Source: Pseudomonadales bacterium
GTDB lineage: Bacteria; Pseudomonadota; Gammaproteobacteria; Pseudomonadales; DC-out160
Length of the DNA stretch: 64,000 nt
Direction of reading: 5' to 3'
NCBI GenBank assembly: GCA_019090455.1
Contig: JAHRWA010000030.1
Coordinates: 62,001-126,000 of the forward strand
The notes under the pieces were generated by a model. The model searched no databases. It was not told the origin of the DNA and worked only from the letters and a program-made list of their open reading frames with translations. Numbering within the stretch: the first letter of the stretch is position 1; the number at the start of each line of letters is the position of its first letter. Below are positions 57,186 to 64,000 of the stretch, one piece after another. A program made the position numbers and the translations under genes.

Positions 57186-58949
57186 TTATATTAAGGGCTC
57201 AAGATGCTCAACCATCAACTGCACAGACTGCCTATCACGAAATTCGTTGATATCTAATCGATACGCTATTCGAGCTTTTTCCGCTTTACTGGGCCACAAA
57301 TCCAAATCAACATTAAAGGCAATTGCATCAATGATACGATTTTCATTGCCCATGCCTAATACCAATTTAAGGTGTTTTTGACCCACAATACGCTGCTGAA
57401 TAAGTTGGAACTCTCCGTCAAACAGTGGTTCAGGAAACGTCTGCCCCCAGGGTCCTGCATCTCTCAACTCTTCAGCCAAAGAAAGAGATAAATCCGTTTC
57501 TTCAAGTTCGCCATCCGATTTAATCTCCCCAATCAAATCAGCCTCATCCAGCTTAGACCTCACTTCTTCATCGAAGGCTTTTGCGAACAATTGAAACTGG
57601 CCTTTATCAATACTCATTCCTGCGGCCATCGCATGTCCGCCAAATTTTTTCATTAACTGGGGATAGCGTTTACAAATCGAATCGAGTGCATCTTTCAAAT
57701 GAAACCCAGCAACGGATCTAGCCGACCCTTTAATCTCTCCCCCCTCTGCATTTTCACTTTCATCGCTGGCAAGCGCGAATGCGACAACCGGTCGGTTATA
57801 ACGATCCTTAATCCTCGAAGCGACAATACCCACTACTCCTTGATGCCAGGATTCATCAAACAAACAAACACCAAAAGGCAGCTGCACCTCATCCAGACTC
57901 ATATTCTCCAAACTTTCCATCGCGCTTTGCCGCATGCTTTCTTCTATTTTCTTTCTATCACCATTGAGCGAATCCAACTCTAGCGCCAACTCTTTGGCTT
58001 GCCATTCATTTTCCGTCAATAAGCACTCTATGCCTCGAGCCATATCATCCAAACGACCTGCCGCATTTAAGCGAGGCCCTAACGAGAAGCCCAGATCTGA
58101 TGCCACCAGCCGATTTAATTTTCGCTGACTCACCTCAATTAAGGCCTTAATTCCCGGGCGACAGAAACCCGCCCGAATACGCCGTAAACCATGATGCACC
58201 AATATCCGATTATTGCTATCAAGCGGAACGACATCTGCCACCGTACCCAAAGCAACAAGATCTAAAAAATGTGCCATATTAGGCATCTCGATATTTTGTT
58301 GCTCAAACCAGTTAAGCGACTGTAACTGTGTACGCAAGGCTGTCATGACGTAAAATATAACGCCGACACCAGCGAGGCTCTTACTCGGAAAATCACACCC
58401 CTCCTGATTAGGGTTGACGATGGCATCAGCATTGGGCAAACATTCTCCTGCCAAATGATGATCTGTCACCAACACCTCCCACCCTTTATCCTTGGCTCGA
58501 CTCACTCCTTCAATACTACTGATTCCGTTGTCCACAGTAATAAGTAATTCAGGCGCCCCTTCAACGGAGTGCGATTCCGCAACCTCCACAATCTCCGGCG
58601 TTAGGCCGTAACCAAATTCAAACCGATTAGGAACCAAAAAACTAACATGTTGCGCTCCCATTTTTCGTAACGCCAACACAGCTAAAGCGCTACTGGTAGC
58701 ACCATCCACATCAAAATCACCTACGATCAATATTCGTTTTTGTTGTTGCATCGCGCTGACTAAGACTTCTACCGCCTTATCCATTCCCTTTAACTTTGAC
58801 GCAGGAATCAAACCCGCTAGCTCTCTTGCAATATCAACTGGCTTACGAACACCTCTCGCAGCGTACACTCGGTTTAGTACTGGATGAATTGAATTCGATA
58901 GCCCCATTTCAGACAAACCGGATTCGCGTCTAACGATACTTTTTTTCAA
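57186..58949 (-). CDS. recJ: Single-stranded-DNA exonuclease RecJ
   Basis: 5'-3' exonuclease of recombination and mismatch repair. The 587 residues show DHH phosphoesterase motifs: GDFDVDGATSSALAV, TVDNGISS, VTDHHLAG, NPNQEGCDFPSKSLAGVGV, and the DHHA1-type GGHAMAAGMSI, then a C-terminal OB-like domain. It starts at a TTG (58949), which gives the usual MKK...YAARGV N terminus; AGGA lies upstream. It follows thrC on the same strand after a terminator. Confidence 0.95.
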   Translation of the reverse strand: MKKSIVRRESGLSEMGLSNSIHPVLNRVYAARGVRKPVDIARELAGLIPASKLKGMDKAVEVLVSAMQQQKRILIVGDFDVDGATSSALAVLALRKMGAQHVSFLVPNRFEFGYGLTPEIVEVAESHSVEGAPELLITVDNGISSIEGVSRAKDKGWEVLVTDHHLAGECLPNADAIVNPNQEGCDFPSKSLAGVGVIFYVMTALRTQLQSLNWFEQQNIEMPNMAHFLDLVALGTVADVVPLDSNNRILVHHGLRRIRAGFCRPGIKALIEVSQRKLNRLVASDLGFSLGPRLNAAGRLDDMARGIECLLTENEWQAKELALELDSLNGDRKKIEESMRQSAMESLENMSLDEVQLPFGVCLFDESWHQGVVGIVASRIKDRYNRPVVAFALASDESENAEGGEIKGSARSVAGFHLKDALDSICKRYPQLMKKFGGHAMAAGMSIDKGQFQLFAKAFDEEVRSKLDEADLIGEIKSDGELEETDLSLSLAEELRDAGPWGQTFPEPLFDGEFQLIQQRIVGQKHLKLVLGMGNENRIIDAIAFNVDLDLWPSKAEKARIAYRLDINEFRDRQSVQLMVEHLEPLI

Positions 58950-59085
58950 TTCGAATATTCCTTTCTATCGACAACTGCAGAAACGACAAAGCCTCCTAAA
59001 ATAGGGCAAGGTAGGCGTGAACAAATGGAAATAATGCGACTTAGGTAACAAAAACTTTGGACGTTAAAAACTCAAAACAACGAAA

Positions 59086-59119
59086 AAAGGCTAAAGTGAC
59101 TGAAGCCACTTTAGCCTTT
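59086..59119 (-). terminator. Rho-independent terminator of hom-thrC
   Basis: AAAGGCTAAAGTG and CACTTTAGCCTTT form a perfect 13-bp stem with an 8-base loop; on the minus strand a run of six T follows. It lies 54 bases after the thrC stop and separates hom-thrC from recJ. Confidence 0.9.
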
Positions 59120-59172
59120 CATCTAGAACGAGGCAATATTAAGGTCTGTCGTTTTGACCTTTAACTATGAGA

Positions 59173-60258
59173 TCAGCCTGCCATGCTATCCAGAATAGTG
59201 CGCTTAACTTCATCCAAAGTCGCATCTATCGTTGTCATTTTCGCATTCGCGCATTGATCAATGGCTGTGTCAGGATCTTTAAGCCCATTACCCGTTAGGG
59301 TACACACTATTTTACTGCCCTCAGGAATTTTTCCATTCTTAACGTCACGAATCGCACCACCTAAAGAGGCGGCAGAAGCCGGCTCGCAAAAGACCCCTTC
59401 GGATAAAGCCAATAGTTTCTGAGCCGCTAATATATCTTCGTCAGCAAGCTCATCAAACCAGCCATGAGATTCTTTTTGTAGTGCCCACGCTTTGTCCCAA
59501 GACTGTGGATGGCCAATACGTATAGCCGTAGCAACGGTTTCGGGATTATCTACCATTTCACCGCGCATGAAGGGTGCTGCGCCACTCGCCTGATAACCTA
59601 TCATTTTAGGGCGAGCATTGACGATTCCGCTTTTATGATATTCGCTATACCCCATCCAATGAGCCGTAATATTGCCTGCATTACCAACAGGTAAACAGTG
59701 GAAATCTGGCGCAAAGCCCAACTCTTCTAAAATTTCAAACGCTGCTGTTTTTTGCCCTTGAATCCGAAACGGATTGATCGAATTAACGATGGTCACTGGA
59801 GCTTCTTTAGCAACCTGCTTCACCAGATCCATACCCAGATCAAAATTGCCTTTAATCTGTAAAATAGTTGCCCCATACATCATAGCTTGGGCCATTTTAC
59901 CCATGGCAATTTTACCTTCCGGAATTAATACGTACGCTGTAATTCCAGCTCTCGCCGCATAAGCCGCAGCCGCAGCAGAAGTGTTTCCTGTTGATGCACA
60001 AATTATCGCTTTGCTTCCATCCTCCACAGCTTTAGTCACTGCCATGGTCATCCCCCGGTCCTTGAATGAACCTGTGGGATTTAAACCTTCATATTTCACA
60101 TATATATCGACATCCTTGCCAATAGAGTCCGATACGTTATGCAAACGGATCAAGGGAGTATTACCCTCTCCTAAACTGATAATACGAGTATCATCATGAA
60201 CCGGCAGATGATCCCTGTATTTGTCTATCAGGCCAGTATATCTTGAGCGAAATGGCAT
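59173..60258 (-). CDS. thrC: Threonine synthase ThrC
   Basis: PLP enzyme converting O-phosphohomoserine to threonine. The 361-residue short-type protein shows SLGEGNTPLIRL, GLNPTGSFKDRGM with the Schiff-base lysine, ICASTGNTSAAAAAYAARAG, PVGNAGNITAHW and TLTGNGLKD. It follows hom by 60 bases, the usual threonine pair. A 15-bp tandem duplication lies in the gap before it. Confidence 0.97.
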   Translation of the reverse strand: MPFRSRYTGLIDKYRDHLPVHDDTRIISLGEGNTPLIRLHNVSDSIGKDVDIYVKYEGLNPTGSFKDRGMTMAVTKAVEDGSKAIICASTGNTSAAAAAYAARAGITAYVLIPEGKIAMGKMAQAMMYGATILQIKGNFDLGMDLVKQVAKEAPVTIVNSINPFRIQGQKTAAFEILEELGFAPDFHCLPVGNAGNITAHWMGYSEYHKSGIVNARPKMIGYQASGAAPFMRGEMVDNPETVATAIRIGHPQSWDKAWALQKESHGWFDELADEDILAAQKLLALSEGVFCEPASAASLGGAIRDVKNGKIPEGSKIVCTLTGNGLKDPDTAIDQCANAKMTTIDATLDEVKRTILDSMAG

Positions 60259-60280
60259 AGTATTGTTTCCTAATTAAGCG

Positions 60281-60310
60281 TTTTCTAAATAACCTTTTTC
60301 TAAACAATCT
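60281..60310. repeat. 15-bp tandem repeat between hom and thrC
   Basis: TTTTCTAAATAACCT (60281-60295) and TTTTCTAAACAATCT (60296-60310) are adjacent, 13 of 15 bases identical. It fills half of the short hom-thrC gap. Confidence 0.65.
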
Positions 60311-60318
60311 ATCAGATA

Positions 60319-61626
60319 TTAGTCAGCGTCTAAGTACTCTAGTCGAATACGAGTAATTTCTTCCCCTACCTCATCCAACGCTTGAATTTTTGTAATGGCC
60401 TTGTTCATGTCTTTTTCTAAAACCCGATGAGTTAGAATAATTATCGGGATCAAGCGCCCTTTTTTATGAGTCTCTTTTTGCAGCACGGCCTCAATACTAA
60501 TATTTTGTTCACTGAGGATTTTTGTGATTTCGGCTAATACGCCTGGACGCTCTTCCACCTCTATTCTGAGATAATAGCATGTGTAAATGAGATCAATTGG
60601 AAGAATGGAGGTGTCTTCGGTCTTCACGAACCCCAGTGAAGGAACGTTTTGGTCTGGATTGCCATCCAGCGATCTAGCCAAATCAACAATATCTGCAACC
60701 ACCGCAGAACCTGTCGCTTCATCTCCTGCCCCAGCACCGTAATACAATGTTGGGCCAACAGCATCGCCCTTTACTAGCACGGCGTTCATAACACCATTAA
60801 CATTTGCAATCAGCCTATTTTTGGAAATAAGAGTAGGATGAACTCGCAATTCAATGCCATTTTCAGATTTCCGAGTCATCCCAAGATGTTTAATGCGGTA
60901 ACCCAATTGGTCAGCATACTCTATATCTGCTGGTGTAATTTGGCTAATCCCTTCAGTATAAACAGAGTCAAATTGCAGCGGGATACCAAAAGCTATTGAT
61001 GAAATTATTGCCAATTTATGAGCAGCATCAATGCCTTCTACATCAAATGAAGGATCAGCCTCCGCATAACCCAGCGCCTGAGCCTCGCTAAGCACGTCAC
61101 TAAATTCACGGCCTTTTTCTTGCATTTCAGTCAGGATAAAATTGCCGGTTCCGTTAATGATTCCTGCAATCCATTCTATGCGATTCGCTGCCAGACCTTC
61201 TCGAAGCGCTTTAATGATAGGAATACCACCAGCAACGGCTGCCTCATAGAGTACGCTGACACCTTTACGGTTCGCAGCAGCAAAAATTTCATTCCCATGC
61301 TCTGCGATCAGCGCCTTATTTGCTGTCACTACGTGCTTGCCATTTTCTATGGCCAATAACACCAGCTCCTTTGCTACGGTAGTCCCACCAATTAACTCTA
61401 CGAGTATATCTATGTTAGGGTTCTTCGCGACGTCAAATATATCTCGCGTCATGTCATAATTTGAGGTGTCACAATTTGGATTATCTCTACGCGCACCTAT
61501 CTGGGTGACCTCAATGGACCGCCCCACTCTACGGGCTATTTCCAATCCATTTCTTGTCAAGATATTGAATGTGCCGCTACCAACTGTTCCAAACCCTGCC
61601 AACCCCACCCTTACCGATTTCACCAC
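60319..61626 (-). CDS. hom: Homoserine dehydrogenase
   Basis: Reduces aspartate semialdehyde to homoserine. The 435 residues have the NAD(P) loop VGLAGFGTVGSGTFNIL, the catalytic stretch YEAAVAGGIPIIKALREGL, NGTGNFILT and a C-terminal ACT domain (about 350-430, LRIEVEERPGVLAEITKILS) for feedback control. It starts at GTG with GAGGG upstream. dsbC lies 216 bases upstream on the same strand, thrC downstream. Confidence 0.96.
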   Translation of the reverse strand: MVKSVRVGLAGFGTVGSGTFNILTRNGLEIARRVGRSIEVTQIGARRDNPNCDTSNYDMTRDIFDVAKNPNIDILVELIGGTTVAKELVLLAIENGKHVVTANKALIAEHGNEIFAAANRKGVSVLYEAAVAGGIPIIKALREGLAANRIEWIAGIINGTGNFILTEMQEKGREFSDVLSEAQALGYAEADPSFDVEGIDAAHKLAIISSIAFGIPLQFDSVYTEGISQITPADIEYADQLGYRIKHLGMTRKSENGIELRVHPTLISKNRLIANVNGVMNAVLVKGDAVGPTLYYGAGAGDEATGSAVVADIVDLARSLDGNPDQNVPSLGFVKTEDTSILPIDLIYTCYYLRIEVEERPGVLAEITKILSEQNISIEAVLQKETHKKGRLIPIIILTHRVLEKDMNKAITKIQALDEVGEEITRIRLEYLDAD

Positions 61627-61842
61627 TAAACCCTCTTAACAGACTAAATTTTTAGAATTATTTCTAACTTGAACATTATAAAATGTCGCTGTACAGCAAG
61701 TACGCACTCGCTGGCTGCACACAATACTGGGCAGGGCTTATACTGTCAATCCAGGAACGGGACAAGAAGACAGCGAGAATTAATCAGCCTCAACATAGAC
61801 AGCCAATCAATTCTTACTATGCATCAGAAAGAGATATCGAGA

Positions 61843-62619
61843 CTAGGGTGCAAGACCCAGCTTAGCAGCTAATTTATCGGCCTTAATATAACCGCCTGCA
61901 TGGACTCCATTTGCCATATACAGCGATGGTGTACCTTTAACACCCATTTTATGCCCCAACAATAATTGTGCTTGAATCGGGGTCTTGCAATCTTCCGAGG
62001 CCACATCAAGTGTTAACCGACGTTTGGCCTTTGTCATGGCTTTTTTTCTATCCTTAGCACACCAAACCGACCGCATTTTGTCAGCAGTTGGTGACTTCAA
62101 TCCTGCTCGTGGCCATGCCAGATACCTAACTTCAACTCCCAATGAATTCAACTCGGGTATTTCACTATGGAATTTCTGGCAATACCCACAGTCCACATCA
62201 GTGAACGCATAAATGACACCTTTTGTCTTACCTTCAGGAGCAAAAACAACCATATCTTTTACATCTAAACCTGCCAGCAAATTAACTCGCTGCTCACCTC
62301 GCCAATTCTCCGTAATGTTGATCGGCCTGGCACCAGGGCTCAATTGATATAAGTCACCGGAAAGAATAAAAGTCCCAAATTCATTCGAGTAAATAAGCTC
62401 CCCATTCATCATCTCTACTTGATATATGCCCGCCATAGGCGACTCTTTAATGGAGGATATTTCTGCATTACCCAAGGATAACTGAATGTTAGATTTAATC
62501 TGCTCTGCAATCCTTTCTGCATCAGCTAACTCAGCGAATACTGATTGGCTAGTCAACGCAATCAAACAAAACAAAATACTATTACGTATCAAGCCAGTTA
62601 CCATTTTTAGCACACCCAT
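61843..62619 (-). CDS. dsbC: Thiol:disulfide interchange protein DsbC
   Basis: Periplasmic disulfide isomerase. About 258 residues with a signal peptide (cleavage likely after SQSVFA, residue 29), an N-terminal dimerisation domain, and a thioredoxin-fold domain with the active site Cys144-Gly-Tyr-Cys147 (DVDCGYCQKFH), cis-proline GTPS and a second cysteine pair (WCAKD ... EDCK). I start at 62619 because GAGG lies five bases before it. In Pseudomonas xerD lies just upstream; it is not here. Confidence 0.94.
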   Translation of the reverse strand: MGVLKMVTGLIRNSILFCLIALTSQSVFAELADAERIAEQIKSNIQLSLGNAEISSIKESPMAGIYQVEMMNGELIYSNEFGTFILSGDLYQLSPGARPINITENWRGEQRVNLLAGLDVKDMVVFAPEGKTKGVIYAFTDVDCGYCQKFHSEIPELNSLGVEVRYLAWPRAGLKSPTADKMRSVWCAKDRKKAMTKAKRRLTLDVASEDCKTPIQAQLLLGHKMGVKGTPSLYMANGVHAGGYIKADKLAAKLGLAP

Positions 62620-62941
62620 AAATACCTCAATAGAATCAATATGATAGAAAACACGCACAATCTTAAAAAAGAAGATAAATCAACGGCGTATCATAATATA
62701 AGAGACGCAGCCTAATCTCTCTGACCAGCTAATGACTGGAAATTAGAGCTATCGGGATAACTATAGTTCCAATCACGAAGAAAAAGTTGTTTGCAATATG
62801 CAAATAAGGCGCAAACCACTCCATCACCAAACATCCAGACTAATAACCAAAAAAAGACATGCTTTATGGCATGTCTTTTTAAAGGATCAATAGGCTATGT
62901 CTTAAACTCAAATTTATAACAGCTTAGGACTCAACAAACAC
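62620..62941. other. Intergenic region between rplS and dsbC
   Basis: About 320 bases with the rplS terminator (62851-62880) and otherwise AT-rich sequence that must carry the dsbC promoter. I see no gene or RNA. Confidence 0.5.
62851..62880 (-). terminator. Rho-independent terminator of rplS
   Basis: AAAAAGACATGC and GCATGTCTTTTT form a perfect 12-bp stem with a 6-base loop and T-run on the minus strand, 62 bases after rplS. It would end the rpsP-rimM-trmD-rplS operon. Confidence 0.9.
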
Positions 62942-63298
62942 CTAATTAAGCTTTTCTTTGATACGAGCAGATTTGCCTGTACGTCCTCGAAGATAATAAA
63001 GCTTCGCCTTCCTTACATCACCTCGCCGCTTGACTTCGATGCTATCAACGATAGTACTAAAAGCTTGAAAAACACGCTCAACACCGACCCCGTGAGAAAT
63101 TTTTCGAACGGTAAAGGCTGAGTTAACACCTCTGTTCCGCTTAGCGATAACAACGCCCTCAAAAGACTGCAAACGCTCCCGTGTACCTTCTTTTACTTTC
63201 ACCTTCACTACAATGGTGTCGCCTGTAGAAAAAGTGGGTAATTCCTTCTTCATCTGCTCAGATTCAATCTGCTGAATAATTTTATTTCGACCGCTCAT
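62942..63298 (-). CDS. rplS: 50S ribosomal protein L19
   Basis: Ribosomal protein at the 30S-50S interface. The 118 residues have the family pattern [54 protein letters not shown] and [20 protein letters not shown] start at 63298 (MSGRNKII), seven bases after GGAG; upstream in-frame codons are ignored. It follows trmD by 166 bases. Confidence 0.97.
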   Translation of the reverse strand: MSGRNKIIQQIESEQMKKELPTFSTGDTIVVKVKVKEGTRERLQSFEGVVIAKRNRGVNSAFTVRKISHGVGVERVFQAFSTIVDSIEVKRRGDVRKAKLYYLRGRTGKSARIKEKLN

Positions 63299-63464
63299 AT
63301 TTCTCTCCTTCTTTGTCACTACAGCGCTATAACTGCAATACAAGGTTTACCTTACAAATTCAAAGTTAGCTATACCTGCGCTAGGGTTGCCGTTTTTCAT
63401 CCAACCATATAAGTGTTCTCTCACATCTACATCAACACTTTTTTGATTAAGAATCAGCTTACCT

Positions 63465-64000
63465 CTAGCAAGAAGCAGAATCTCGCTCTGCTTTATACCT
63501 TGCAAGCAGCTCAGACTCCTCCTCTGATAAATCTAATTTCGCTATTAAATCTGGCCGTCTTTCCCAAGTGCGCCCTAGCGCCTCTTTTAACCGCCATTGC
63601 CTAATTCTTTCATGATCCCCGCTCAACAAAACAGGAGGAACCTTTAAGCCTTGATATTCCTCAGGCCTAGTGTAATGAGGATAGTCTAGTAGACCATTTT
63701 CAAATGAATCCTCTTGCGCCGAACTTAGATGACCCAAAGCCCCTGGTATCAACCGAATTAACGCATCCAACAAAACCATTGCCGGTAACTCGCCACCACT
63801 TAATACGTAATCGCCTATGGACCACTCTTCATCCACGACAGACTGGACAACACGCTCATCCACTCCCTCATAGCGCCCGCAAATCAAAACAAGCTGCTCT
63901 TGCCGAAAAAGAGACTTCACTCCATTCTGAGTCAAAGGCGTCCCTTGAGGAGACAAATATATCACTCTAGGCCTCAAGCCTTCTTGCACCCTATCACCCC
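63465..64000 (-). CDS. trmD: tRNA (guanine-37-N1)-methyltransferase TrmD, 5' end beyond the window
   Basis: SAM-dependent SPOUT methylase that makes m1G37 in tRNAs reading CNN codons and prevents frameshifts. The visible C-terminal part of about 178 residues shows the knot sequence [49 protein letters not shown], the catalytic [16 protein letters not shown] and the C-terminal helical domain with [13 protein letters not shown]-type sequence. The frame runs open to the window edge. It is upstream of rplS as in the usual rpsP-rimM-trmD-rplS order. Confidence 0.97.
   Translation of the reverse strand, partial: GDRVQEGLRPRVIYLSPQGTPLTQNGVKSLFRQEQLVLICGRYEGVDERVVQSVVDEEWSIGDYVLSGGELPAMVLLDALIRLIPGALGHLSSAQEDSFENGLLDYPHYTRPEEYQGLKVPPVLLSGDHERIRQWRLKEALGRTWERRPDLIAKLDLSEEESELLARYKAERDSASC

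Overview
The window reads as a stretch of chromosome from a gammaproteobacterium of the Pseudomonadales/Oceanospirillales type, most likely a marine, alkane-using relative of Alcanivorax, Ketobacter or Oleiphilus. This rests on (i) gene order matching the Pseudomonas-like core: rpoE(algU)-rseA-rseB-rseC-mucD followed by lepA-lepB-DUF4845-rnc-era-recO-pdxJ-acpS, gacS/barA beside cysM-rlmD-relA-mazG, finR facing fpr, and dsbC-hom-thrC-recJ-prfB-lysS; (ii) an AlmA-like flavin monooxygenase; and (iii) a moderate, rather AT-rich base composition. The genus is an inference.

Layout. 1-1433: 5' part of a ccmF-type cytochrome c maturation gene running off the left edge. 1886-3768: fabA and fabB (unsaturated fatty acid synthesis). 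3840-5157: two perfect inverted repeats, a DUF6502 gene with an HTH-like stretch and an overlapping small exported GGIGGTG protein. 5189-7834: an outer-membrane-type protein and an exported protein made of four diverged repeats, the latter preceded by three 22-bp-spaced direct repeats. 8038-13247: moaA, moaB, moeA (molybdopterin), then rocF-rocD (arginase, ornithine aminotransferase). 13557-15372: finR/fpr. 15458-20844: mazG, relA, rlmD and a 3'-5' exonuclease; 20970-24990: cysM and the hybrid kinase. 25068-37816: one long block on the minus strand holding ybiB, acpS, pdxJ, recO, era, rnc, DUF4845, lepB, lepA, mucD, rseC, rseB, rseA and rpoE, probably two transcription units; a good sigma-E promoter match lies upstream of rpoE. 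38235-41859: nadB, ygfX, sdhE and ygfZ. 42030-48206: an HDOD protein, fused isobutyryl-CoA mutase icmF, an acuI/yhdH-type reductase and a VOC protein. 48280-51203: almA-like monooxygenase facing two overlapping hotdog thioesterase genes. 51293-64000: ung, a GGDEF/EAL protein, lysS, prfB (with its programmed +1 frameshift), recJ, thrC, hom, dsbC, rplS and the 3' part of trmD.

Most of the window is conserved housekeeping DNA. The less explained parts are the DUF6502/GGIGGTG locus with its palindromes, the four-repeat exported protein with its iterated upstream sites, a 20-bp perfect hairpin without a U-tract after acuI, and a recurring pattern of short (14-18 bp) imperfect tandem duplications at gene junctions, several spanning stop codons. 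I saw no tRNA, rRNA, insertion sequence, prophage or CRISPR array.
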